Source of the DNA: Halioglobus japonicus
Lineage (GTDB): Bacteria > Pseudomonadota > Gammaproteobacteria > Pseudomonadales > Halieaceae
Length of the DNA: 64,000 nt
Direction of reading: 5' to 3'
NCBI RefSeq assembly: GCF_001983995.1
Contig: NZ_CP019450.1
Location: 1,860,001-1,924,000 of the forward strand
Shown here: piece after piece, positions 1-9,018 of the stretch
Position numbering within the stretch: position 1 is the stretch's first letter
Layout of the letters: each line of letters opens with the position of its first letter
The notes under the pieces: generated by a model
What the model saw: the letters and a program-made list of their open reading frames with translations, nothing else
Told to the model about the DNA's origin: nothing
Database searches by the model: none
Translations under genes and position numbers: made by a program

Positions 1-401
1 ACCAGGGCAAGGCCGATTTTGCTCCTTCCGGGGGGTGCCTCGCGGTGGTCCACGGTAAGATTTTGTTGATTGAGAATTTGGCCCGAAAAGTGTCGCCCCC
101 TGGTGGCAAATCGTTGCAGGGTGAATCGGCGCAATGTACTGCCCATCGGGAAACTTACGAAGAGATCGGCCTGGACCTGGTCCCCGGTCGACTGTTGCAC
201 GTGTTTGATACCGGATTTCATCTTTACCATTGCCAGATTCACGCTGAATCGGGTCAGATCAAGCCCGCTGTACTCGAGGCCCGTCGCGCGATATGGCTCC
301 CTGTAACAGACGTCGATGACGTCGAATGGCGCTTCCCCGGGCAGGGTGCTGCCCTGCGAACTATACTGAATACCCCCTACCAGCAACTCGAACAAGAGTA
401 G
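1..401 (+). CDS. Nudix hydrolase, 5' end outside window
   Basis: The frame is open from base 3 to the stop at 401, so the gene begins upstream of the window. The translation carries a complete Nudix box of the form G-x5-E-x7-RE-x2-EE-x-G (GGKSLQGE, then RETYEEIG at about residues 36-57 of the fragment). Nudix enzymes use the glutamates of this box to bind Mg2+ and cleave nucleoside diphosphates linked to another group. The substrate cannot be read from the sequence. A GTG at 45 could serve as a start, but conserved-looking sequence continues upstream of it, so I treat the gene as truncated by the window edge. The next gene starts 10 bases after the stop. Confidence 0.85.
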   Translation, partial: QGKADFAPSGGCLAVVHGKILLIENLARKVSPPGGKSLQGESAQCTAHRETYEEIGLDLVPGRLLHVFDTGFHLYHCQIHAESGQIKPAVLEARRAIWLPVTDVDDVEWRFPGQGAALRTILNTPYQQLEQE

Positions 402-411
402 AGAAATCAAC

Positions 412-702
412 ATGTCAGACACCGACAAAATTGAAGCGGCGGTGTTTCGCCGCCTTCTTGAACACCTCGACAGCCGCAAGGATGTGCAGAACATTGAATT
501 GATGAACCTGGCTGGTTTCTGCCGCAACTGCCTGTCCAAGTGGTATGTGGCCGCGGCACAAGAGCAGGGCGAGAGTGTCGACTATGACGCCGCCCGTGAG
601 CGTGTCTATGGCATGCCGTATGGCGAGTGGAAAGCGCGTTACCAAACCAAGGCTACCCCGGAACAAATGGCGGCGTTTGCGAATAACAAACCCGCTGAAT
701 AA
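412..702 (+). CDS. DUF1244 family protein
   Basis: A 96-residue protein that I recognise as the DUF1244 family from its length and its GFCRNCLSKWY motif (about residues 35-45), followed by a conserved MPYGEWKARYQ segment near residue 65. There is no signal peptide or membrane segment, so it should be cytoplasmic. The two closely spaced cysteines could bind a metal, but this is a guess. It lies 10 bases after the Nudix gene and 21 bases before the sulfatase gene, so the three may share a transcript. No biochemical function is assigned to the family as far as I know. Confidence 0.85.
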   Translation: MSDTDKIEAAVFRRLLEHLDSRKDVQNIELMNLAGFCRNCLSKWYVAAAQEQGESVDYDAARERVYGMPYGEWKARYQTKATPEQMAAFANNKPAE

Positions 703-723
703 TTCCAGCGACGAGGAACGATA

Positions 724-2247
724 ATGATAAAACTCATCAAACACACGTTATTATTTTGCGCGTTTGCCGTCGTGCCTGCCCTGGCAGACGACAAGCCCAA
801 TATCCTGGTGTTCTGGGGTGATGATATCGGCATTACCAATATCAGCGCCTACAGCGACGGCATTATGGGTTATCGCACGCCGAATATTGATCGTATCGCC
901 GATGAGGGCGTGCGCTTTACTGACTACTACGGCGACCAAAGTTGTACCGCCGGCCGCTCCAGTTTCATTACCGGTCAGTCGCCATTGCGTACCGGCTTGT
1001 CGAAAGTCGGTATGCCGGGCGCTGAACTAGGCCTCATGGATCGCGACCTGACAATTGCCGAGGTGCTCAAAGATCACGGTTACGCTACCGGGCAATTTGG
1101 CAAAAATCACCTGGGTGACAAAGACGAACATTTGCCCACCAATCACGGGTTCGATGAGTTCTTCGGAAATCTCTATCACCTCAATGCCGAGGAAGAACCT
1201 GAAGATGTGGACTACCCGACTGCACCGTGGTTCAAACAAAAGTTTGGCCCCCGTGGTGTTATCCGCTCTTATGCGGACGGTCGTATTGAAGATACCGGGC
1301 CACTGACGCGCAAGCGCATGGAGAACGTCGACGAAGAAATCGTCGCCGCGGCGAAGAAGTTTGTCGATCAGTCTGTGAAGGCGGACAAGCCGTTTTTTGT
1401 CTGGGTGAATACCACCGGCATGCACTTCCGTACTCACCCTGCTGAGAAACACCTGGGTAAGTCTGGCCAGGATTTTTACAACGACGTCATGGTGGCTCAC
1501 GATGAATTAGTGGGTGCAATGCTCGACCAGTTGGATGAACTCAAGATCGCCAAAAACACCATTGTGTTCTACTCCACCGATAATGGCGTGCACTACAACA
1601 CCTGGCCTGATGCCGGTATTACGCCGTTCCGCAGTGAGAAAAATTCCAACTGGGAAGGCGCTTATCGCGTGCCCGCTGTCATGCGCTGGCCCGCTAAGGT
1701 TGAAGCCGGCCAGGTCTCTAATGCGGTGATGTCACACCTGGATTGGATGCCCACCCTCGTGGCCGCAGCCGGCGATGCCGATCTCAAAGCGGATTTATTG
1801 AAAGGCAAGCGCGTCGGAAAGAAGAAATCCAAGCTTCATCTTGATGGTTATAACTTCGTTCCTTACCTGACCGGTGAAAGCGAGGAAGGCCCACGCAAGG
1901 AGTTCATTTACCACAATGACGGCGGCTTACCAGTATGTGTGCGCGTTGGCGACTGGAAGATTGTGTATGCAGAGAACCGCGCCCAGACCATGGCGCTGTG
2001 GGCCGAGCCTTCTGTGACATTGCGCGTACCGAAGATCTTCAACCTGCGCCGCGACCCCTTTGAACGAGCCGATCACAACTCCAACACCTACTGGGACTGG
2101 ATGATTGATAAGGCCGCCTGGATGTATATGGCCAGCGCTGTCACCACGCAGTACCTGCAGACGTTTGAACAGTATCCGCCGAGTCAGGTGCCCGATTCCT
2201 GGAGCATCGATAAGCTGACGGACAAGTACCTGCAGGATATCAAGTAA
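724..2247 (+). CDS. Arylsulfatase (sulfatase family), exported
   Basis: A 507-residue sulfatase with an N-terminal signal peptide (hydrophobic residues 8-21, likely cut after ALA). The metal-binding WGDD is at residues 31-34. The catalytic motif is SCTAGR: Cys74 is the residue converted to formylglycine, and Arg78 completes C-x-A-x-R. A TDNG metal-site motif lies near residue 288. The enzyme should remove sulfate esters in the periplasm, and a formylglycine-generating enzyme must be encoded elsewhere. The substrate is not determinable; marine bacteria commonly use such enzymes on sulfated polysaccharides. The start is supported by GAGGA seven bases upstream. Confidence 0.92.
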   Translation: MIKLIKHTLLFCAFAVVPALADDKPNILVFWGDDIGITNISAYSDGIMGYRTPNIDRIADEGVRFTDYYGDQSCTAGRSSFITGQSPLRTGLSKVGMPGAELGLMDRDLTIAEVLKDHGYATGQFGKNHLGDKDEHLPTNHGFDEFFGNLYHLNAEEEPEDVDYPTAPWFKQKFGPRGVIRSYADGRIEDTGPLTRKRMENVDEEIVAAAKKFVDQSVKADKPFFVWVNTTGMHFRTHPAEKHLGKSGQDFYNDVMVAHDELVGAMLDQLDELKIAKNTIVFYSTDNGVHYNTWPDAGITPFRSEKNSNWEGAYRVPAVMRWPAKVEAGQVSNAVMSHLDWMPTLVAAAGDADLKADLLKGKRVGKKKSKLHLDGYNFVPYLTGESEEGPRKEFIYHNDGGLPVCVRVGDWKIVYAENRAQTMALWAEPSVTLRVPKIFNLRRDPFERADHNSNTYWDWMIDKAAWMYMASAVTTQYLQTFEQYPPSQVPDSWSIDKLTDKYLQDIK

Positions 2248-2289
2248 CCCTGCTCAGGCGCGGATAGAGACCGCGCCAATGGTGTCGCT

Positions 2290-2313
2290 AAAGCCCACCT
2301 ACGCGTGGGCTTT
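2290..2313. terminator. Bidirectional terminator between converging genes
   Basis: AAAGCCCAC and GTGGGCTTT form a perfect 9-bp stem around a 6-base loop, with a T-rich tail on the plus strand. It lies between the sulfatase stop at 2247 and the converging oxidoreductase gene, whose stop codon falls inside the loop. Confidence 0.7.
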
Positions 2314-3315
2314 TATTTGCTCGATAATCGGTGCCCAGAAACCTTCGGGTGTGGCATAGGGCGTATACAGGCTGATGCGGTTGGGCATGTCGCCGTATTT
2401 TTCTCTCACTCGTACGGCAACATTTTCTGGCTCATCGTAGATACAGAAGGCTTCGAAGAAGGTGTCGTCGATCAGATCTGCCAATTGGTCCCACTTCCCT
2501 TCCTTAGTCAGGCGATTGGCCTCTGGCTGTAGCTCGCCGTAGCCGATGGCTTCCATCGGGGGTTTGTAGGCGGGGGTAGAGGCGTAAAAACCCAACAGGC
2601 CTTTAATGCTGTCCTTGGCGGCTCGCATGGTCTCTTCGGTAGCACCGGTGGCAATCATGGCGCCGAGAGAAATGATGAAATCCGTATTCGACTTGCCGGC
2701 CTTCTCCAACCCCTTGTGTACTGCGGGCAGGGCGTGTTGCTCGATAAAGGCCTGGTTGTTAAAGGGGTGCATGATGATGCCGTCGGCCACCTCGCCGGCC
2801 ACTTCGGTCATTTTTGGCCCCAGCGCGCCAAGCAGCACGGGAGGCTTGCCGTAGGGGTTTTCCCCTGCATTGAACATGGGCGTCATCAAGGTGTGGCGGG
2901 TGAATTCACCTTCGAAATTCAGGCGCTCGCCGTCCTGCCAGCAATCGAAAAACGCCTTGGTCGCGAGAATATGCTCGCGCATGCGCGCCGCCGGGCGCGA
3001 GAACTCGCAGCCGAAGCGGTTTTCAATATGGGTTTTGATCTGGGAGCCCAGCCCAAGCAAAAATTTGCCCTTGCTGAATTTGTGCAAGTCCCAGGCCTGG
3101 TACGCCAGGTGCGAGGGGTTGCGGGGGAAGGCGACGGCAATACCGGTGGCGATATCCAGTTGCGGTGCGTGCTCGGAAGCAAGCAGTAGCGGGAAGAACG
3201 GGTCGGTGTTGCCCTCCAGGGTATAGACCCCGTCAAACCCCTCTGCCGCCAGCCGCCTGGCTTCTTCAGCGGCGTTCTCCACCGTGGCGTAAAAGGGCGC
3301 GTCGATGCTTGTCAT
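2299..3315 (-). CDS. LLM-class F420-dependent oxidoreductase (TIGR03617-like)
   Basis: A 338-residue luciferase-like monooxygenase fold protein. Its diagnostic features are the N-terminal GFDGVYTLEGNTDPFFPL stretch, the GIAVAFPRNP segment near residue 60 and the FLLGLGSQIKTHIENRFG segment near residue 85. These match the TIGR03617 subgroup of probable F420-dependent oxidoreductases. Members use reduced F420 or flavin to act on small organic substrates, and the substrate here is unknown. It is the last gene of a likely minus-strand unit with the DUF7064-like gene (12 bases upstream) and the PEP-synthase-like gene, which suggests a shared catabolic pathway. Confidence 0.85.
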   Translation of the reverse strand: MTSIDAPFYATVENAAEEARRLAAEGFDGVYTLEGNTDPFFPLLLASEHAPQLDIATGIAVAFPRNPSHLAYQAWDLHKFSKGKFLLGLGSQIKTHIENRFGCEFSRPAARMREHILATKAFFDCWQDGERLNFEGEFTRHTLMTPMFNAGENPYGKPPVLLGALGPKMTEVAGEVADGIIMHPFNNQAFIEQHALPAVHKGLEKAGKSNTDFIISLGAMIATGATEETMRAAKDSIKGLLGFYASTPAYKPPMEAIGYGELQPEANRLTKEGKWDQLADLIDDTFFEAFCIYDEPENVAVRVREKYGDMPNRISLYTPYATPEGFWAPIIEQIKAHA

Positions 3316-3327
3316 GATGCTGATGTC

Positions 3328-4350
3328 CTAGTGGTTGCCGGCACTGCCGCTGTCAATGTTGCGATTACATTCGAACCAGCCGGGGCTGGCTATGCCCTGA
3401 TACGTGTCATCGAATGTACACCGCACCAGCGAGCGCCGATACTCTGTGCGCTTCGGAATGGCGAAGGTATGGGTAATGTCGATTTCGGTGCCTGAGACAG
3501 CCGCCATATCGGCACGAATTACCGAGCCGTCTTCACCGGTGAGGACGATGGTGCCGCTTACGGCTTGCTCCGGCGATGCTGCGTTGTATTCCACCTGAAA
3601 ATCGACGTCCGTGAGGTTGACCATAGCAGCGTCCGCCGGCTTGAAGTAGCCCATTTTGATGGCCGGCCACTCGGGAATATTGACCACCGTGGCCTGCAGG
3701 CTGAACTGCTCGTTATTGATGACCAGGAACGCCCACTCCATGTCCCAGGGGCGAGGCCCCCAGGAGTGATCGCGCTCGCCGCGAACATCGAAGACACTCT
3801 CAATACCGGCAATACTGGTGGTGCACTGAGCTTTCATGGGTTGCTCATAGCGGTTGGTCGCATAGCCCTCGGCACTGTGACTCTCCACTTCGCCAGCACC
3901 CCGGGAGTGCGGTGGTGCTACCGCCTCCAGTTGCAGGTCCACCGCGACCGGAAGCACTGTGCCCAGCCGCACGCCACTGATCACCCTGGCGAATCCCCTG
4001 ACGCTTAGCTTGCCGTCGACAAGAGGTTGTCCGGGGGTATAGCTGCATTCCAGACCCCAGCCACTGTAGCTAAAGGCCTTGTCGTCGTTATTCAGAGTCA
4101 ATGCTGAGAAGGGCAAACGGTATTCTTCAATCACCAGCCATTCATTGTTGTGGTAGACAAACAGCCAGAACAGCAGCCGTTCCTGTGTCGGGTGCCAGCC
4201 TACCCGGCAGTGCCCGGCGAAAGTGGCATCGTCGTTATACCAGTCAAAGAAGTAGGACTCATTCCAGTCCATGTGATCGGGGCTGAACGGGTGGGGGTAT
4301 TCATCTTCAGCGACGATGCCGAATTGGCTGATATCGAACGGTGCGCTCAT
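3328..4350 (-). CDS. DUF7064/AttH-like beta-barrel protein
   Basis: A 340-residue protein with no signal peptide. Its most recognisable motif is GERDHSWGPRPWD near residue 194, typical of a family of lipocalin-like proteins annotated DUF7064/DUF7065 and sometimes compared with AttH or terpene-modifying proteins. The function is not established. The start overlaps the stop of the upstream PEP-synthase-like gene by four bases (ATGA), so the two are translationally coupled. Genes of this family often sit beside LLM oxidoreductases and aromatic or steroid catabolism genes, which fits the neighbours here, but the pathway is an inference. Confidence 0.6.
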   Translation of the reverse strand: MSAPFDISQFGIVAEDEYPHPFSPDHMDWNESYFFDWYNDDATFAGHCRVGWHPTQERLLFWLFVYHNNEWLVIEEYRLPFSALTLNNDDKAFSYSGWGLECSYTPGQPLVDGKLSVRGFARVISGVRLGTVLPVAVDLQLEAVAPPHSRGAGEVESHSAEGYATNRYEQPMKAQCTTSIAGIESVFDVRGERDHSWGPRPWDMEWAFLVINNEQFSLQATVVNIPEWPAIKMGYFKPADAAMVNLTDVDFQVEYNAASPEQAVSGTIVLTGEDGSVIRADMAAVSGTEIDITHTFAIPKRTEYRRSLVRCTFDDTYQGIASPGWFECNRNIDSGSAGNH

Positions 4351-6835
4351 CTCGGGTTACTCCTGGCTTCGCTATCCGTGGTGTTGTCGGTTGTGCTCGG
4401 TGTCCCCGCTGATCCGGCGCTGCATTGAAGAACCTCTACAGTACCGTTATCAGCGTCCAGGCGAATCAGGTCACCTGTGGTAATGCGGCGAGTGCCTTCG
4501 CGGGTATTTACGATGGCTGGAAGGCCATATTCGCGCGCGATGACAGCGCCGTGAGATACAGAGCTGCCGATGTCAGTTACAAGTCCGGCTATCAGGTTGA
4601 AGTAGGGTGTCCAGCCAACGTCCGTAATAGGTGCTACCAGAATTTCACCCGGCTCCAGGGCGCTGGCCTCTTCGACACTATGTGCCACGCGCGCCGGTCC
4701 TTCAGCCACACCTCTGGAGACAGCGCGGCCGCGGATCTGACCGTCCTCGTCGTGGGCCCGGGTGCGTTTGTCGATAGGCTGCGGTGGGCCATAGCAGATT
4801 TCTTCAAATTCGATCTGGTTCTGAAACGCCAGCGCCATACGCCGTCGATCGGCGATATTGGCCCAGTCGCTCTCTTCGCTGTGCGCGTCATTAGTCAGTG
4901 ACTGGAGCTCTGCATGGCTGAAAAAGAATACCTGGTCGCTGTCTTTTAGTACGCCTTTGGCGACCAGCCGTTGCCCGAGTACGTGATACGCCTCTGACAA
5001 AGTGTGAGTGGCTTTCACCAGCATTGACTTCGTTGCCTCGCGTCGGCGGATGGCGTTGTGAGCTTTAGGCAGAATCCAGCGCAGCCCTCGGGAAAGCTCA
5101 TCGAGATTGATAGCGGTGGGAGAAACGTCATCTGTGGCGCCGGCCAGTCGGGCTTTGACACTGGCTTGAAGCGTAGACACAAGGCTCTCAGGGTGTTGTG
5201 ACCAGCTGGGCTGACGCACACAGAGCTCGCGATAGCCGCGATGACCATGTCGTTCCAGAAAGGCGTCGAATGCGTTGGCAATGTCCGATGTGGTTTTGTC
5301 GCCCAACCACGCCAGCGCTTCCGCTGGGGATAGTTCGCAAAACGCCTCTGCCGTATCTCGCTCAAGGCCGGCGATCCCGCGGGCAATGTCGTCCAGCTGT
5401 TCCACGAGCACGGCACTCTCTACGTCTTTTGCGCCTGCGAGCAGGCGCGCAGCCTCGGATTCATGGTCTGCCTCGTCGCCGGGGCCGCGGGCGAGCATGA
5501 CGTGCAAGACGGCGCCTGAAAAGCCCGAGGTGGCGGAGGATTGCAGATGCACCCAGTAGGCCCGGTGTAGCACAGGAAGCGCCGTGTTTATGGCTTGTAG
5601 AACGGCGGCACTATCGCCTGACGTATTGATACTGAAGCTGTCCAGCTCGGTGCGGAAGGTGTTGATAGCCTTGTCTGCGCCCAGAATGTATTTCAACAGC
5701 CTGGCGAACCCCAGCAGCCTGATGGGTAGGGGCCTGGGCGGTGGCCCTTGCAGACCCGGAACTACGCGACCACACAAGCTCTGGCCCTGGGATTCCACAT
5801 CAATGCCCATGACGCTCGCGGAGGCGACGGCACCGCCAGTCATATTGATGAACATCTGGCCGTGGCTGATGGCGACCTGGGTCCAGTCATCGGTGATAGC
5901 GGGGCGTCCGGCATAGGATACGTGCATATGTTGCATTCCCTGTTCGATGCCGCGACCTGTTACCGATAGCGTTAAGGGGCAGCAGGCCCCGGGCATCATT
6001 TCGCCAATATTGCAGCGAGTGACTATGTCCTGAGGCGGAACAACCGTGTCCTGCTCACGCAGATCGCTCGCCAGGGTGGTAATAGGCCGGGCCTGTACCC
6101 AGTAGAGTTGGCCTGCGCCGTCGATGGCCCATTCCATGTCCAGTGGCTGCCCGGCCTGTTGCGCTGCGGCGCGAGCCTGGCTGATCAGTAACTGCTGTTG
6201 ATCGTCAGCCAACAGGGGACTGTCGTTGACGACTTCCGAATAGCACAGGGTGCCGGATTCATCGAACTCGTAGTGGTCAGGTGTCGCTTCGCCGCTGACC
6301 AGCGCCTCGCCCAGGCCGGCTACAGCGTCAATCACCAGCCGATCGTAGCGGTTGCTTACGGGGTCCACCGTAAAGAGCACACCGGCGACGGCGGCGTCGA
6401 CCATCTTCTGGACAACCACGCACATGGTCGCCGGGGCGATGTGCTGGTCATGTTGGTAGGCGTCGGCGCGATCGCTGTGCAGCGATGCGACACATTGCTC
6501 GATCGCACTTTGCAGTTGTTCCAGGCCCTGAACATTTAGAATGGATTCGTATTGCCCGGCGAAGGAGGCATGCTCGCCATCCTCACCAATGGCAGAGGAC
6601 CGCACCGCAACCTTGCACTCTCCTAATTCTCGGTAAAACTGCGCGAGAAGCTGCGCGGGGCCGGGCGGGTAGCGTCGAGAATCACAAAGCCGTTCGGGCA
6701 GGGCAGTTGCCAGTCCATCAGCTGTTTCAGGCCGTGGGCTTTGCCGCCGGCCGCTTGGTGGGCTAGTTCGCCGAGCCAGAGCAGTTGCGCCGCTGTACCG
6801 GTCTCGGAATCCGCTGCTACTGTGTCTTCCTTCAT
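4347..6835 (-). CDS. PEP synthase / rifampicin phosphotransferase-like enzyme, frameshifted
   Basis: The reading frame starts at 6835 with a PEP/pyruvate-binding segment (GGKAHGLKQL) but stops at 6623. A second frame continues from about 6660 (AQLLAQFYRELGE, VRSSAIGEDG) to 4347. Together they make a protein of about 830 residues with an N-terminal ATP-binding PPDK domain and a C-terminal phosphohistidine domain (SVSHGAVIAREYGLPA, about 60 residues from the end). This architecture is shared by PEP synthases and by phosphotransferases such as Rph. One added base in the GGGG run at 6657-6660 would restore the frame, so I suspect a sequence error. The substrate is unknown; the operon context suggests a catabolic acyl or antibiotic-like compound. 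Confidence 0.75.
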
Positions 6836-6941
6836 GTTTTATTTTTACTATACGATCGGATAGTGAGTAGGCATAAAGCTCGCACAGTTAATGGGTGGGG
6901 TCAAGACGGTGGCGAGCGAATGACCGTAGTATGCTTGCACT

Positions 6942-8270
6942 ATGACCCCTTCATCAAAAGATCTCTGGTTTCTCCCGCTGGGCGGTTGCGGTGAGATCGG
7001 CATGAATATGAGCCTCTACGGCCATGATGGGCACTGGCTGATGGTGGACTGCGGCATCGGGTTTGACGATGAGAGTGCCGAGACTCGCATTATTACTGCT
7101 ATGCCGGATTTTATTGCCGCACGACGGGATCAGTTGGTTGGGCTGCTATTAACCCACGCCCACGAAGACCACATTGGCGCAGTTGCAGATCACTGGCGGG
7201 AGTTGCGCTGCCCGGTTTACTGCACGCGTTTTACCGCTGAAATCCTGTCGCGCAAGCTCGCTGATGCGAGCCTGTTGGGTGTGACACCGGTGCATTGTGT
7301 TGAGACCGGTGAAAGACACAGCTTGCAGCCTTTCAATATAGAGTGGGTGGCGCTCAACCACTCAACACCTGAGTCCCAGGCACTGGTCATTCACACGCCC
7401 GCAGGCACGGTCTTCCACACTGGCGATTGGAAGTTGGACCCGGCGCCCGTAGTGGGTGATGGCTTCGATGCCTCTGTATTTCGTCGCATCGGTGATCGAG
7501 GTATTACTGCCATGGTGTGCGACTCCACCAATGCCACGGTGGAGGGGCGCTCGCACAGTGAGGGGGACTTGTATAAGGGCTTACTGGACAGAGCCAAGGC
7601 CGCCAGGGGCAGGGTGGTGTTCGCCTGTTTCGGCAGCAATGTGGCTCGCCTCACTACGCTGACAAAAATCGCGATCGCGACGGGACGTTATCCGGGGCTG
7701 TTGGGCCGCTCGCTGATCAACTACTACCGTGCCGCCCGGCTAAGTGGCGTATGGCCGCTTGAGCAGGAGCTGGTGCCTGCGGCTCATCTTGGCTATCTTC
7801 CCGCGGCAGAAGTCGTTGCTATCGCTACCGGCAGCCAGGGCGAACGCGGCGCTGCCCTGAGCCGCCTGGCCGCCGCCAATCACCCGGATATGGACCTGGA
7901 GCCCGGGGATACCGTGATCTTTAGCTCAAGGGTAATTCCGGGGAACGAGCGTGCCCTGGCGGCGCTTGATGCACGCTTGCAGGCGATGGGGGTGAACGTC
8001 ATCCACGATGTAGACGAAGCCGCCCCAATTCATGCGTCAGGCCACCCTGCGCGCGATGAGCTGAGAGATATGTATGCGTGGATTCGCCCCCAGATTGCCG
8101 TACCTGTGCACGGCGAAGGCCGTCACCTTGATGCTCATACAGATCTGGCGAGGGAGTTGGCGGTGCCGGTTCAGCTCAACGGCCGCAATGGCGATTTGTA
8201 TATGCTCGCCCCACAGCCCGGATTGCGCCGTGGCGCCGCGGCCGTGGGCCGCGTTGTACTGCGGCGTTAG
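6942..8270 (+). CDS. RNase J-like metallo-beta-lactamase-fold hydrolase
   Basis: A 442-residue protein with the metallo-beta-lactamase zinc motif THAHEDH at about residues 70-76. It also has an RNase J-type N terminus (LPLGGCGEIGMN), a CDSTNA segment typical of the beta-CASP part, and a C-terminal PVHGEGRHLDAH histidine motif. RNase J enzymes are dual exo/endoribonucleases. Gammaproteobacterial homologues of this length (without the C-terminal RNase J domain) are usually annotated ribonuclease J or MBL-fold hydrolase. The start ATG at 6942 gives the family N terminus. It overlaps the converging DUF2452-like gene by four bases. Confidence 0.85.
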   Translation: MTPSSKDLWFLPLGGCGEIGMNMSLYGHDGHWLMVDCGIGFDDESAETRIITAMPDFIAARRDQLVGLLLTHAHEDHIGAVADHWRELRCPVYCTRFTAEILSRKLADASLLGVTPVHCVETGERHSLQPFNIEWVALNHSTPESQALVIHTPAGTVFHTGDWKLDPAPVVGDGFDASVFRRIGDRGITAMVCDSTNATVEGRSHSEGDLYKGLLDRAKAARGRVVFACFGSNVARLTTLTKIAIATGRYPGLLGRSLINYYRAARLSGVWPLEQELVPAAHLGYLPAAEVVAIATGSQGERGAALSRLAAANHPDMDLEPGDTVIFSSRVIPGNERALAALDARLQAMGVNVIHDVDEAAPIHASGHPARDELRDMYAWIRPQIAVPVHGEGRHLDAHTDLARELAVPVQLNGRNGDLYMLAPQPGLRRGAAAVGRVVLRR

Positions 8271-8827
8271 CTGAGCAGCGCTGGCAGCTCCTGTCCTGCC
8301 AGCCAATCGCGGCTGCTTCGTGCGTCCAACCCTGATTTGGCCAATGAACTCCGCAGCGAATTGGACATCCCGGCGGCGAGTAGCCGGCGATAATACGGAA
8401 GTTCACGCACATAGAAGGGCAGGTGGTCCTCCAGTGTGCCGTCCTGATTTAACCAGTCAGCGAACCCTTCGCGAAATGCACTGAGTGCCTTCACCAGCTC
8501 GTCCTGCCTGTTGATATCTGCCCGTGGCGTGAGCTGCCAGGTCATGTCCGGCTGCATGACACAGCGACCCAGGCAGGGGCCGGGTGGATGTCCGTGCCAG
8601 TCTTCAGGCGACAGTAGCGATAGCGTCCAGTTGCTCTGGATGAGGTAGAGAAAGTAGTGGATGCCCGGTCGTGGCTTGAAGCGAATTTCTGCCGCCACTA
8701 CCAGTGAAGTGACCAGGTAGTCGCGCAGCACTTCCCGAGGGGTGCGGGCGCTCACGACGGCAGGCTGGGCCTCGCGCCAGTCTTCGACAACGGGCACCAG
8801 ACCCTTGCCTTGTGGATTGGCTGACAT
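8267..8827 (-). CDS. DUF2452-like hypothetical protein
   Basis: A 186-residue protein that I match by memory to DUF2452: an N-terminal NPQGKGLVPV, a central PGPCLGRC, and EDHLPFYVRELPYYRRLLA near residue 145. There is no signal peptide or membrane helix. I chose ATG 8827, with GAGG seven bases upstream, over the upstream ATG at 8839, which lacks a ribosome site. The function is unknown. It is convergent with the RNase J-like gene. Confidence 0.6.
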   Translation of the reverse strand: MSANPQGKGLVPVVEDWREAQPAVVSARTPREVLRDYLVTSLVVAAEIRFKPRPGIHYFLYLIQSNWTLSLLSPEDWHGHPPGPCLGRCVMQPDMTWQLTPRADINRQDELVKALSAFREGFADWLNQDGTLEDHLPFYVRELPYYRRLLAAGMSNSLRSSLAKSGLDARSSRDWLAGQELPALLS

Positions 8828-8916
8828 TGTATGCCTCAACTCATATGACGTGGCTTGATACGTATAGCAACCGCAAATGTGTCACTAATTATGAGTTTAA
8901 GTGCTAGTGATACAAT

Positions 8917-8949
8917 AAAGGCCCCCTCGCGTCTCGCAAGGGGGCCTTT
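8917..8949. terminator. Strong GC hairpin terminator
   Basis: AAAGGCCCCCT and AGGGGGCCTTT form an 11-bp stem around an 11-base loop. On the minus strand the stem is followed by TTTATTGT, so it most likely ends the RND efflux operon that stops at 9019. Confidence 0.75.
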
Positions 8950-9018
8950 GAGATTTGTAGCATTTGCCGCGCCGCCTTTCGATTCAGCGGCTACCTGTAT
9001 TTATTGGCTACTTGCGTT